This document shows positions 45,344 to 54,910 of a stretch of 64,000 nt of DNA, piece by piece. Location: contig CAWCRU010000036.1 in the NCBI GenBank assembly GCA_963798075.1, forward strand, positions 62,001 to 126,000, read 5' to 3'. Origin of the DNA: DATAOG01 sp963798075 (GTDB taxonomy: Bacteria; Pseudomonadota; Alphaproteobacteria; Geminicoccales; Geminicoccaceae). The notes below the pieces were generated by a model. The model had not been told where the DNA came from and ran no database searches. It saw only the letters and a list, made by a program, of their open reading frames with translations. Both the position numbers and the translations under genes were made by a program. How positions within the stretch are numbered: the stretch's first letter is position 1; every line of letters starts with the position of its first letter.

Positions 45344-46267
45344 GTGGTCGACGACAGCGGGAGCAGGCAGCCGGTCTCGGTGGCGCGACGCGTGAGTTCG
45401 CGCGACGTTGCGGGCGCTCGCGCCGCGGCCGAGGAGGGGGCGCGCGGCAGCGGTGCGGGTCCCGATCGTGCCTGGGTCCTACGGATCGCACCGGCGATGC
45501 TCGCTCTGCCGCTGGTGACCGGCCTGATCGCCGGCAACGCCGGCGATGTGATCGCGCTCGCGCTGGCACTTGCGCTGCTCTATGGCGGCATGGCGCTGGT
45601 CGAGCGGGGGCTGGCGCGTGAAGTTGACTACCATGCCCGCCGGCTGGCCAAGGCACCGAGGCCGCCGCGCAAGCTGATGGGCGCGCTCGCGGTGGCGGCC
45701 GGCGCCTTCGTCTGCAGCTACGGCGCCAGCAGCGACGGTTTGATCCTGGCGCTGTTGTACGGCGCGCTGGCGGGTATCGGCTGCGCGCTCACCTACGGGC
45801 TCGACCCGCGCGCGGACAAAGGCCTCGAGCCGGAGCTTGCGCGCAAGGCCGGAGTGAAGACCGAGCAGGTGATCGAGGCGATCACCGAGGCCGAGGCCAA
45901 GCTGCACGAGATCGAGCTGACGGCGACGCACCTCCACAATCGGGAACTGACCGACCGGCTCGCCCGGATTGTCGCTCAGGCGCGTGCCGTGCTCGCCCAG
46001 ATCGAGCAGGACCCCTCCGATCTGCGCCGCGCGCGCCGCTTCCTGGTCACCTACCTGGACGGTACCCGGGACGTCGTGAAGAAGTACACGCTTCAGCAGC
46101 AGGATCTCGCGGACACCGGGCTCGCGGCGAACTTCCGCCATGTGCTCGAGACCATCGAGCAGGTGTTCGCCGAGCAGGAAGAGGTCCTCAAGCGCAACGA
46201 GACGATGGATTTGGAGGTGCAGATCGAGGTCCTGCGGACGCAGCTGGAGCGCGAAGGCGTCGCTTGA
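45344..46267 (+). CDS. XpaC-like (5-bromo-4-chloroindolyl phosphate hydrolysis family) membrane protein
   Basis: 307 residues with GTG start. About 45 polar residues, then four hydrophobic segments in two pairs (AMLALPLVTGLIAG and VIALALALALLYGGMAL; LMGALAVAAGAFVCSYG and LILALLYGALAGIGCALTYG). A long helical cytoplasmic part follows, with ITEAEAKLHEIELTATHL and RRARRFLVTYLDGTRDVVKK. The C-terminal half matches the XpaC family, whose genes stand next to telA in many bacteria. Here telA follows at 77 bases. The family name comes from a B. subtilis phenotype; the molecular role is unknown. Confidence 0.78.
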   Translation: MVDDSGSRQPVSVARRVSSRDVAGARAAAEEGARGSGAGPDRAWVLRIAPAMLALPLVTGLIAGNAGDVIALALALALLYGGMALVERGLAREVDYHARRLAKAPRPPRKLMGALAVAAGAFVCSYGASSDGLILALLYGALAGIGCALTYGLDPRADKGLEPELARKAGVKTEQVIEAITEAEAKLHEIELTATHLHNRELTDRLARIVAQARAVLAQIEQDPSDLRRARRFLVTYLDGTRDVVKKYTLQQQDLADTGLAANFRHVLETIEQVFAEQEEVLKRNETMDLEVQIEVLRTQLEREGVA

Positions 46268-46344
46268 GCTCGAACCGGCCGCCGGCCAAGCCGGCGCAAT
46301 CAGCCAGCCGCCGGCCGGGCCGGCGCAATCAAGGAGGCATCGCC

Positions 46345-47586
46345 ATGACCAGTTCAACTCCCGAGACCACCGCGGTGACGCCGAGCGGCAGCGCCCCGGC
46401 AGTCGCGACCCCGCCGCGGGTGCCCAAGCTCGCGGCCGCCCTCCAACCGAGCGTGCCGACGAGGGAGCTCGCGCATAGCATCCAGTCGCTGTCGACCGAG
46501 CTGACCCAGGACCTCCAGCTCAAGCTCGAAGGCGACGCCGCGGCCCAGATCGCCACGGCGATGAGCGAGATCGACCTGAGCGATACCAAGTCGATCCTGT
46601 TCTTCGGCACGAAGGCGCAGCAGCAGCTCACCCAGGTCTCCGACATGATGCTGGAGGAGGTGCGGACCAAGGACGTCGGCCCCGCCGGCGCCGCTCTCAA
46701 CGCCATGGTGCAGAAGCTGCGCGAGCTCGATTTCGAAAATGTCGACCCGCGCGACAAGCCGAACTGGCTGGAGCGTCTGTTCGGCATCAAGAACCAGGTG
46801 CTGAAATACATCGACGAGTACGAGACCGTGCGGGATCAGGTCGACAAGATCACGACCGATCTGGAGATCAACAAGACCAGGCTGCTCACCGACATCACCA
46901 AGCTGGACCAGCTGTACGACGCCAATCTCGACTATTTCCGGATGCTCGAGGTCTACATCGCGGCCGGGCGGGCCAAGCTCAAGGAGCTCGACGAGACGAC
47001 GATCCCGGCGATGGCCAAGCAGGTCGAAGGCTCCGACGATGTCGTGCAGGCGCAGAATCTGCGCGATCTGCGCTCGGCGCGCGACGACCTCGAGCGCCGG
47101 GTCCACGATCTGCTGCTGACCCGCCAGGTCACGATGCAGAGCCTGCCGAGCATCCGCCTCGTGCAGGAGAACGACAAGTCGCTGGTCAACAAGATCAACT
47201 CGACGATCGCCAATACCGTGCCGCTGTGGCGCCAGCAGCTCGCCCAGGCGATCACCATCTTTCGCGCCGGTCAGGCGGCCGAGTCGGTCGAGGCGGCCTC
47301 CAACCTGACCAACGAGCTGTTGCGGCAGAACGCCAAGAACCTGCGCCAGGTCAACGCCGAGGTGCGCGAGCAGATGGAGCGTGGCGTGTTTGACATCGAC
47401 AGCGTGCGCCTCGCCAACGAGGAGCTCGTCGCGACCATCGAGGACAGCCTGCGGATCGCCGACGAGGGCAAGAAGAAACGCGCCGAGGCCGAAAAGCAGC
47501 TGGTCGACTGCGAGCGCCGGTTGCGAGAAAGCCTGGCCGCCGCGACGGCGCGGCCGCAGGCTCCGGGGGCGCAACCTGCCGGCTGA
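46345..47586 (+). CDS. telA: Toxic anion resistance protein TelA
   Basis: 413 residues, no signal or TM segments, almost entirely helical. The TelA family is recognised from SILFFGTKAQQQLTQVSDMM, LDFENVDPRDKPNWLERLFG, INKTRLLTDITKLDQLYDAN, YIAAGRAKLKEL and the C-terminal LRQNAKNLRQVNAEVREQME. CAAGGAGGCATCGCC before ATG 46345 fixes the start. Members are linked to tellurite and other envelope or DNA stress resistance and lie in ter-type stress neighbourhoods. Here it is the second gene of an XpaC-TelA-SPFH-zinc-ribbon operon. Confidence 0.9.
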   Translation: MTSSTPETTAVTPSGSAPAVATPPRVPKLAAALQPSVPTRELAHSIQSLSTELTQDLQLKLEGDAAAQIATAMSEIDLSDTKSILFFGTKAQQQLTQVSDMMLEEVRTKDVGPAGAALNAMVQKLRELDFENVDPRDKPNWLERLFGIKNQVLKYIDEYETVRDQVDKITTDLEINKTRLLTDITKLDQLYDANLDYFRMLEVYIAAGRAKLKELDETTIPAMAKQVEGSDDVVQAQNLRDLRSARDDLERRVHDLLLTRQVTMQSLPSIRLVQENDKSLVNKINSTIANTVPLWRQQLAQAITIFRAGQAAESVEAASNLTNELLRQNAKNLRQVNAEVREQMERGVFDIDSVRLANEELVATIEDSLRIADEGKKKRAEAEKQLVDCERRLRESLAAATARPQAPGAQPAG

Positions 47587-47617
47587 GGAACCACCGGACG
47601 GGCCGGGAGGCAAGCTC

Positions 47618-48721
47618 ATGGCTTTGATGGACAAGATCTTCGGCGAGTTCGTCGACGTCATCCAATGGACCGACGACAGCCAGGACACGATGGTCTACCG
47701 TTTCGAGCGCTACGGCAACGAGATCAAATACGGCGCGATGCTGACCGTGCGGGAGGGCCAGAACGCGGTGCTCGTCAACGAGGGCGAGATCGCCGATGTC
47801 TTCAAGCCCGGGATGTACGAGCTGCGGACCGCGAACCTGCCGATCCTCTCGACCCTCCAGAACTGGCAGCGCGGCTTCGAGAGCCCGTTCAAGGCGGAGG
47901 TCTACTTCTTCAACACCAAGCTGTTCACCGATCTCAAATGGGGTACGAAGAACCCGGTGATCGTGCGCGACGCCGAGTTCGGCCCGGTCCGGCTGCGCGC
48001 CTTCGGCACCTACGTGGTGCGGATCGCCGACCCGTCGGTGTTCCTGCGCGAGATCGTCGGCACCGACGGCCGCTTTACCACCGACGAGCTCACCGACCAG
48101 CTCCGCAACGTCATCGTCGCCCGCTTCGGCAACGTGATCGGCGGCTCGGGCATCCCGATCCTCGACCTCGCGGCCAACTACGACCAGCTCGGCAAGTTCG
48201 TGACCGGGCGGATCGCGCCGGAGTTCGCCAACTACGGCCTCGAGCTCAATCAGCTGCTCATCGAGAACGTCTCGCTGCCGCCCGAGGTCGAGCAGGCGCT
48301 CGATCGGCGTACCTCGATGGGCATGGTCGGCGATCTCAGAAAATACGCCCAGTTTCAAGCGGCGGAAGCGATGCGCGCGGCGGCCGAGAACCCGGGCGGC
48401 GACGCCGGTGCCGGGATCGGCATGGGCATGGGCATGGCGATGGCCAGGCAGATTGGTGAGGCGATCGCCGGGCAGACAGCCGGCGGTGCGGCGCCGCCGC
48501 CGATCCCGCAGGAGCGGAGCTTTCATGTCGCGCGGGACGGCAAGCCGGCCGGGCCGTTCGCGGTCGGCGAGCTGAGGCGCCAGATCGCGGCGGGCGAGCT
48601 CACGCGCTCGAGCCTGGTCTGGACGGAAGGCATGAGCGGATGGGAGAGCGCCGCCGCGGTCGCCGAGCTCGCTCACCTGTTCGCCGCGACGCCGCCGCCA
48701 GTTCCCAAAGACCCCGCCTAG
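47618..48721 (+). CDS. SPFH/virion-core-like protein with C-terminal GYF_2 domain
   Basis: 367 residues. Residues 1 to about 250 match the SPFH-type family also called virion core protein/YdjI-like: WTDDSQDTMVYRFERYGNEI, LTVREGQNAVLVNEGEIADV, GTKNPVIVRDAEFGPVRLRA and a coiled region QALDRRTSMGMVGDLRKYAQ. A Gly/Met-rich hinge (GIGMGMGMGMAMA) and a Pro-rich linker lead to a GYF_2 domain (about 300-360) with SFHVARDGKPAGPFAVGELR and GMSGWESA. It probably forms a membrane-associated scaffold recruiting Pro-rich partners. GGGAGGCAAGCTC precedes the start. Confidence 0.85.
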   Translation: MALMDKIFGEFVDVIQWTDDSQDTMVYRFERYGNEIKYGAMLTVREGQNAVLVNEGEIADVFKPGMYELRTANLPILSTLQNWQRGFESPFKAEVYFFNTKLFTDLKWGTKNPVIVRDAEFGPVRLRAFGTYVVRIADPSVFLREIVGTDGRFTTDELTDQLRNVIVARFGNVIGGSGIPILDLAANYDQLGKFVTGRIAPEFANYGLELNQLLIENVSLPPEVEQALDRRTSMGMVGDLRKYAQFQAAEAMRAAAENPGGDAGAGIGMGMGMAMARQIGEAIAGQTAGGAAPPPIPQERSFHVARDGKPAGPFAVGELRRQIAAGELTRSSLVWTEGMSGWESAAAVAELAHLFAATPPPVPKDPA

Positions 48722-48724
48722 CCC

Positions 48725-49900
48725 ATGCGGCCTCGTCTCGGCCCCTGGGGTGCGCGTCCGCGCGCGGACCCGCCCCAGGAGCCGGTCAGGGCCGCACCGG
48801 ACCTCGTCCAGCGGCAGCAGACCGAGCTCACCTGCGAGCAATGCGGCGCGGTGCTCAGCTACGCGCCGGGCACTCGCCAGCTCATCTGCCAGTATTGCGG
48901 CCACAGCAATCCGATCGTCGATCACCCGATCGAGATCGTCGAGTATGACCTGTACGACGCCTTGCAGCGCGGCCTGGACCAGGCCCCGGTCGAGGAGTCG
49001 CAGGTCGCCAAATGCACGAGCTGCGGCGCCCAGTTCACCTTCGAGCGCGCCAAGCACGCCGGCGGCTGCCCGTTCTGTGGCCAGCAGATCGTCGCCGACA
49101 CCGGCCCTTTGCGCCAGATCAAGCCGTCGGCGGTGCTGCCGTTCGCCATCGCGGAGCAGGCCGCGCGCGAGCGGGTCCAGGCCTGGCTGAAGGGTCTGTG
49201 GTTTGCGCCCTCCAAACTCAAGAGTTTCGGGCGCACCGAAGGCCGCCTTGCGGGCATGTATCTGCCGTACTGGACCTACGACAGCCATACCGAGACCGAC
49301 TACCGCGGCCAGCGCGGCACCATCTACGTCGAGCCGGTGCGCGTGGTGCGCGTCGTCAACGGGCGGCGCGTCGCCCAGACCGAGATGGTGCAGAAGGTGC
49401 GCTGGCAGCCGGCGAGCGGGCGCGTGCGGCGGTATTTCGACGACGTCGTGGTCGTCGGCAGCCGCTCGCTGCCGGCCCAGATCACTGATCGTCTAGGGCC
49501 GTGGGACCTGCAGGATCTGCGGCCCTACACGCCGGAGTACCTGACCGGGTTCCAGAGCGAGGCCTACCAGGTTGCGCTCGGCGAGGGCTTCGAGAAGGCC
49601 AAGGACGAGATGCGGGCGGCGTTGCAGACGGACGTCGCTGCCGACATCGGCGGCGACCTGCAACGCATCGAGCGCATGGAAATTCGTCACCTCGAGCCGA
49701 CCTTCAAGCACATCCTGCTGCCAGCCTGGCTCGGCGCGTTCCGCTACCGTGACAAGAGCTATCGCTTGTGCGTCAACGGGCGTACCAGCGAGGTTCAGGG
49801 CGAACGACCCTTCAGCATCTGGAAAATCTTGGGCGTCGTGCTGCTGATCGCGGTGATCGGGGGCCTTTTGCTCTATGCTACCGGTGGCCAGATCCGCTGA
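48725..49900 (+). CDS. Double zinc-ribbon membrane protein (TFIIB-type zinc ribbon family)
   Basis: 391 residues, starting four bases after the SPFH-GYF gene. Two zinc ribbons: CEQC (37-40) with CQYC (55-58), and CTSC (97-100) with CPFC (115-118). A conserved middle region has LKGLWFAPSKLK, GMYLPYWTYDSHTETDYRGQ and LEPTFKHILLPAWLGAFRYR. A single C-terminal membrane helix (IWKILGVVLLIAVIGGLLLY) follows. Proteins of this build regularly accompany the SPFH/YdjI-like family, so the two likely form one complex. The N-terminal Pro-rich stretch (RPRADPPQEPVRAAP) could be a ligand for the partner's GYF domain (inference). Confidence 0.83.
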   Translation: MRPRLGPWGARPRADPPQEPVRAAPDLVQRQQTELTCEQCGAVLSYAPGTRQLICQYCGHSNPIVDHPIEIVEYDLYDALQRGLDQAPVEESQVAKCTSCGAQFTFERAKHAGGCPFCGQQIVADTGPLRQIKPSAVLPFAIAEQAARERVQAWLKGLWFAPSKLKSFGRTEGRLAGMYLPYWTYDSHTETDYRGQRGTIYVEPVRVVRVVNGRRVAQTEMVQKVRWQPASGRVRRYFDDVVVVGSRSLPAQITDRLGPWDLQDLRPYTPEYLTGFQSEAYQVALGEGFEKAKDEMRAALQTDVAADIGGDLQRIERMEIRHLEPTFKHILLPAWLGAFRYRDKSYRLCVNGRTSEVQGERPFSIWKILGVVLLIAVIGGLLLYATGGQIR

Positions 49901-49994
49901 ACGCCGGATCGGGATCGGATATCTCTCGAGGTCCGAAGCCTCTTTTGGAACCGCGCTGCGCGTTCCCACAGCGGCCGATCCCGCACCGCCAACC

Positions 49995-50019
49995 GTAAGC
50001 TTACAGTAGCTTACTTGCC
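49995..50019 (+). promoter_or_regulatory. 25-bp double palindrome, copy C
   Basis: Reads GTAAGCTTAC, A, GTAGCTTAC, TTGCC. It lies 94 bases after the zinc-ribbon gene and 60 bases before ATG 50080 of a small protein. TTGCCGCCGCCGGCAA at its end forms a further inverted repeat (TTGCCG/CGGCAA). Confidence 0.65.
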
Positions 50020-50079
50020 GCCGCCGGCAAATAAGCGCCTCCTTCCATGCCAGCGAGCGAGAGGAACCTGACGCCGGTC

Positions 50080-50355
50080 ATGGCTAGAATTACACATCGC
50101 GTTGTCGCGCGTTTCCCCTATCATGAGCTGGCGATCGAACGCTTGGCCAGGAGCAGCGAGAGCTTTCGTGCGATGTGCGAGGAATACAACGATGGTATCG
50201 AGGCCCTCGAGCGGTGGCGGCAACACGCTGCGCGCCAGAGGGCCGAGCTGGACGAGCTCGGCGGCTTGCTGGCCGATCTCGAGATGGAGATCCTTGCGGC
50301 GATCGAGGGAGATGCGGCCGGTTCCGGCCAGCGTCGCCAGGCGAACGGGCGCTGA
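50080..50355 (+). CDS. Small helical protein of unknown function
   Basis: 91 residues from ATG 50080 (ATG 50047 in frame would add 11). Sequence: MARITHRVVARFPYHELAIE, then RSSESFRAMCEEYNDGIEAL and ERWRQ, then an acidic helix to AAGSGQRRQANGR. The pattern RFPxHEL...FRxxCEEYxxxxEALxRW looks like a small alphaproteobacterial protein family I cannot name. GAGAGGA lies 14 bases upstream. It is the first gene after motif copy C; the SYLF lipoprotein follows. Confidence 0.6.
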   Translation: MARITHRVVARFPYHELAIERLARSSESFRAMCEEYNDGIEALERWRQHAARQRAELDELGGLLADLEMEILAAIEGDAAGSGQRRQANGR

Positions 50356-50413
50356 TCCGGAGCCGGCTCGCCGTGTCGGCATAGCGTTACACGAAACCAA
50401 GGAGGACGAACCG

Positions 50414-50971
50414 ATGCTTTTGACACGTAGACTGGTGCTGGGAGGCGCGCTGTTGGCGCTGGTTGCCTGCGCGTCTAGCAACCCCGCCGACCAGGCCGCA
50501 AGGCGGACCGAGATCAACGCGGGCGCCGACGCCGCCCTGAACCGGCTTCTTGCGGAAGAGCCCGCCGCAAAGAACCTCGCCGCCAAGGCCAAGGGCATCG
50601 CCATCTTCCCGAACATCGTGAAAGCCGGGTTCGGTGTCGGGGGCGAGAGCGGGGACGGCGTCCTTCGCGTCGGTGGCCAGAACGTGGCCTACTACAACAC
50701 GTCGGGCGCCTCGATCGGCCTGCAGATCGGTGCCCAGTCGTACTCCCAGGTGCTGATGTTCCTCACGGACGATGCGCTGGCGCGCTTTCGTGACAGTTCC
50801 GGTTGGCAAGCCGGGGTCGACGGCTCGGTCGCCGTGCTGCAGACCGGCGCAAGCGGCAAGCTCGACACGACCAATATCTCTGAACCGGTGGTGGGCTTCG
50901 TGTTCGGCGAACAGGGCCTGATGGCGGGCGCCACGATCGAAGGCTCGAAATACACCAAGCTCGATCTCTGA
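50414..50971 (+). CDS. SYLF/YSC84-domain lipoprotein
   Basis: 185 residues. A lipoprotein signal ends in LVAC with Cys19 as lipid site. The rest is one SYLF (YSC84-type lipid-binding) domain: AKNLAAKAKGIAIFPNIVKA, GFGVGGESGDGVLRVGG, ASIGLQIGAQSYSQVLMF and the end GLMAGATIEGSKYTKLDL. AAGGAGGA precedes the ATG. Likely anchored to an envelope membrane, facing the periplasm. It belongs to the third transcription unit headed by the double palindrome. Confidence 0.87.
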   Translation: MLLTRRLVLGGALLALVACASSNPADQAARRTEINAGADAALNRLLAEEPAAKNLAAKAKGIAIFPNIVKAGFGVGGESGDGVLRVGGQNVAYYNTSGASIGLQIGAQSYSQVLMFLTDDALARFRDSSGWQAGVDGSVAVLQTGASGKLDTTNISEPVVGFVFGEQGLMAGATIEGSKYTKLDL

Positions 50972-50978
50972 GCCTCGG

Positions 50979-50996
50979 GCCCGTTCCCGAACGGGC
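50979..50996 (+). terminator. Hairpin after the SYLF gene
   Basis: GCCCGTT and AACGGGC pair around a CCCG loop, eight bases after the SYLF stop. No T run follows, so it is only a candidate terminator. Confidence 0.4.
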
Positions 50997-51479
50997 TCGC
51001 GATCGCTGCTCGCAGGTGTCGCGGATGCGACGCCTGCGCCGGAGCGAGATGGTGGCGACCTGGTGTCCGGAGCCCTGCCCAATCTCGAAGCCCTGATCGC
51101 CAAGGTGAACGAGATCCCGGGCGCGGCCGAGGTCGTCAAGCCGATCACCGATGCGATGCTGGAGAAGCTGCGCGCGATGACGGCCTGAACCCGGCGGCAC
51201 GATCGGCCGAGTACAGGAGGGGCGGCGCAGGGCGATTCGACGTCAGGGGGCATGCCTTGTGCCCTCGGACTCGATCTCGCCCGCGCCCGTCGCTCGCAGG
51301 AGATCTTCGATCGGCGATGCTGGCGTTGCCGCCCTGATGCGCCGGCCTCTGCTCCAAACGCGGAGAGGTGGATGAGCTTGCCATCTTTGCGCTCTTGGCG
51401 CACTGATTGGGTCGTGCGAACCTCGGCCCGGGCCGCCGCGGCCCGATCCCTCGCCGGTCGCGGAGGAGGGGGCACTTCG
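50997..51479 (+). other. Gene-poor 480-bp stretch with a possible gene remnant
   Basis: A plus-strand frame ending TGA 51186-51188 reads GALPNLEALIAKVNEIPGAA, then EVVKPITDAMLEKLRAM. This looks like the genuine amphipathic C terminus of a small protein, but no start or upstream part is found in any frame. It may be a truncated gene. From 51189 to 51479 I see nothing. Confidence 0.35.
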
Positions 51480-54400
51480 ATGCATCTCGGGGCTTACGGT
51501 GCCGCGTGCCCGTCGTTGTCGGTGCGTGCGCGCCGCAAGTCCCCGCGGCGATGCGGGCGAGCATGTGTCTTGCTTCGTCAGCTCGCCATCGGTCTCAGCG
51601 TTTGCCTGCCCGCGGTGACGTCATTCGGCGCCGAGCAGCCCGGCGCCAGGGCCGTGCAGCGCGAGATCGAGGAGACTCGGGCGATCGGGGCCGAAGTGTC
51701 CGTGGCGGTGCGCCGGCTCCGAGCGGAGAACCCGAGGCTCCAAAGGACCCTCGGTATCGAGGTGCAGAGCCTTACCGCCGAAGACGTCACGGCCTCGGTG
51801 CTGCGACTGGCCCGAACTCGATGCCGACACGGCGCGCTTGCATTTCACGACCCTGGCCAGTCGGATCGGCCAGCGCGAGGCGTCGGTGAGCCTGCTTGAG
51901 CAAGACATCGATCGACGCACCTCGGATCTGCAGGGCGCGCCGCCGAGTGCGCTCAAAACGTTGGGCGCCCGGGCCGAGTTGCAACAGTTGCGTGAGCTGC
52001 GAGCCGTCAACGTCGATCTCATCGACGGGATGCGAGACCTGCAGAGCGCTGAGGCGGAGCACCTGGCGCTGGCCGAGGAGCGGCTCGCGCTGCTGCGCTC
52101 GAGGGCTGAGCTGCGGACCATTCGTGACAATGACGGACTCGATCGCGATCCGAGGGCGGTTGCGATCGGGGCGGTCATCACCCGCCTCGGTCGCGAGGCC
52201 ATCCAGCTGTACAACGAGGCCGGCGTCACGCGGCCCAAAGCGAAGGCAGATCCGGCGCACAAGGCATTCCTCCAGCTTGCCGCCGGCGATGCGATCATCC
52301 GCAGTTCCGTTCGGGTCGCCGACCTCGATCTGATCCGCGTCGATAACCAGCTCAACTCCTTCGCCGGGCTGATCGAGGACGAATTCCACGCCGATTTCGA
52401 TCCTCTATGAGGCCAAATCGGAGCTCAACGCCGACCAAACACGGCTGCAAAGCCGCCTGGCGGCGCTCCAGGCGGACCGTCTCACGCTCGAGGGGCAGCG
52501 GGAGTTGATGGCCGCTCGGGCCGCTGACGCCAAGGACACGGCGGTATTGCCGATCGGCGCGGTCGAGGATCTGGCCCAGCTCGTCGACTTCCAGCAGGCC
52601 GACCTCACGCGGCTGCAGCAACGGCTCCGCGAAATGGCTGCCAAACTCAATACTGCGATCGTCCAGAGAGAGTTCAGTGGCCTCCACGAGCGTCGTCCCT
52701 TGCCGACCAACCTCGGGCATTGGGAGCTGGTGAAGCGTGAACTGATCCGGCTGCCGCAGATGACGATCGACTATTGGCGGGGAATTCTCTCGGATCTGTT
52801 CGCTCGGCTGGTCGCGCTGCCCCCGCGCGCTCTCGCGGGTCTCGGGGTAGCGATTGTCGCGTTGTTCGGCGGTCTGTGGTGGCTCGATCGCATCGGGCTG
52901 GCGCGGGTGGCGATGCTGAATCCCGCAGGCAAGTCAACCGTGCCGCTGGAGGCCCTACGTCGGACCCTGCCATTGTTCATGCCGGTGGCCGCCTGGATGC
53001 TCATAGCGCTGACGTCGGGCGTGGCCCCGCGTCCCGCCTGGCTGCTCGCGGCGGCGCTGGCACTTTTGCCGCTGGCGGGCTTCCTGCTCGACCTCAGCGC
53101 TTTGTGGTTCGCCGGCGCGAGCGATCGCGGGGACACGCGCCGGCGCGCGCATTCGCTGGCGCGCTGGTCCGTGCTGGCGGTCGCCGCCGCGGCCGCATCG
53201 GGTCTTGTGGTTCGAAGCGTTCCCGTGCTGCCGTCGGTGGGTGACCTCCTCGACCGGGTGGGGTTCAGCTGCCTGCTCCTGACCGCTCTCGCAACCTGGT
53301 TGCTGCGCAAGGATCTGCTGGACTCCGTCCGCGACCGGAGCGCCCCGTCGCAGACCGGTCGCATTCTGACCGCCGCGTCCCACGTGGTGCCTGGTCTGAT
53401 GGTCGTCGCCGCCGTCAGCGGGCTTGCCGGCTGGATCAATCTCGGCTGGGCGATCGCGCGCGGCCTCTCAGTTTTCCTGGTCGCAGCCGGTCTGGCGCTG
53501 CTTCTGTGCGTGATTCTCCGCGATCTCGCAACCGCTCTGCAGCGTCGCTACGCTGGCGCGGCCGAAACGGGCGCCCCGGGCGCCGCTCAGACGATCAGGG
53601 CGGGATATCGGCTCGCGGTGGTCGCGGTCGTCGTCGGCGCTGCCTGGCTGCTCGCCAGCATCTATCTGCACAGCGCCACCGCGACGGCGGCGTTCTGGGT
53701 CCTCGCCGTGGCCGGCGCGTTGCCCTTCGTCCTGCAGCCCGTCCAGATCATGGTGGCGTCCTTTCTGCGCATCGATCCCGAAAGGCGACCAGACGGGTCC
53801 ATCAGCATTCCGGCGATCTGCCTCGATCGCGGCATCCGGGCCTTGCTGATCATCGGAACCGTGCTGGCGCTGGCCTGGGCCCTCGATTTCGACCTCGTCG
53901 AAATCGCTACCGGCGACAGCTTGTTGACCCGGATCGCACGGGCCACGTTCAGTGTCGCGGTCATCGGGCTGGTGGCCGATTTCGTATGGCATCTGGCGAG
54001 CACGGCGATCGACAGCCGGCTGCAAACGGCAGACGAGGACGGTCCGATCGAGACCGATGAGGCGCGCCGCCACGCCCGGCTGCGCACCCTGCTTCCGATC
54101 ATGCGCAACGTGCTGCTCATTCTCATCGCCGTCACCTCGGTGTTGATGGCGCTGTCCTCGATCGGAGTGCAGATCGGTCCCCTGCTGGCCGGCGCGGGCG
54201 TGGTCGGCATCGCGGTCGGCTTCGGCGCGCAGACCCTGGTGCGCGACATCTTCTCCGGCATGTTCTTCCTGCTCGACGACGCGTTTAGGATCGGCGAATA
54301 CATCATCAGCGGCAGCTACAAGGGCACGGTCGAGTCGTTCTCGCTGCGCTCGATCAAGCTGCGCCATCATCGCGGCTCGCTCTATACCGTGCCGTTCGGA

Positions 54401-54814
54401 GAGTTGGGCGCGGTCCAGAACATGAGCCGCGACTGGGTGCTCGACAAGCTCAGCGTCGGGGTCACCTACGATACCGACGTCGACGAGGTGAAGGGGATCA
54501 TCAAGCAGATCGGCAAGGAACTGGCCCAGAACGAGGAGTTCAGGCCGCACATCATCGAGACCCTGAAGATGCAGGGCGTCGAGCAGTTCGGCGATTTCGC
54601 GATCCAGATCCGGATGAAGATGATGACCAGGCCCGGCGAGCAGTTCGTGATCCGCAGGCGCGCCTACGCCATGATCAAGAAGGCGTTCGATGCCAACGGC
54701 ATCAAGTTCGCCTTCCCGACCGTCACGATCGCCGGCTCCGGCGCTGGCGCCGAACCTGCGGCCGCCCAGCAGGCGCTCCAGCTCATACAGCCGCCGCAGA
54801 CCGCCACTTCGTAG
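51480..54814 (+). CDS. Large MscS-family mechanosensitive channel (two frameshifts)
   Basis: Three frames join into one MscK-like protein of about 1100 residues. The start is uncertain (ATG 51480, or a TTG near the hydrophobic LLRQLAIGLSVCLPAVTSFG signal). A periplasmic coiled-coil part follows (REIEETRAIGAEVSVAVRRL). Near 51815 an extra A shifts the frame, which continues LHFTTLASRIGQREASVSLL to a false TGA at 52408. Near 52395 it shifts again to ILYEAKSELNADQTRLQSRL. From 52800 there are about ten TM segments, and the MscS core: SSIGVQIGPLLAGAGVVGIA, VGFGAQTLVRDIFSGMFFLL and DDAFRIGEYIISGSYKGTVE, then a cytoplasmic beta domain. It would release osmolytes on membrane tension. Confidence 0.82.
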
Positions 54815-54910
54815 CGGGGGCGTCGATTGCAGCAAGCCCGTGATCCGATTCGCCCATCCGGCGCTGCAATCTCTGCTCCGGCCTCGGTCGCGCGGCGAAG
54901 GAACGAAAAG

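Noticed and set aside
43819..50019. Reading the repeated motif as the EcfG general-stress promoter (GGAAC ... CGTT)
   Set aside because: The motif has no GGAAC or CGTT boxes. I found no correctly spaced pair in the upstream regions of these genes.
43819..50019. Reading the repeated motif as a miniature mobile element or integration site
   Set aside because: It is only 25 bp, with no longer flanking similarity, no target duplications and a consistent orientation toward genes.
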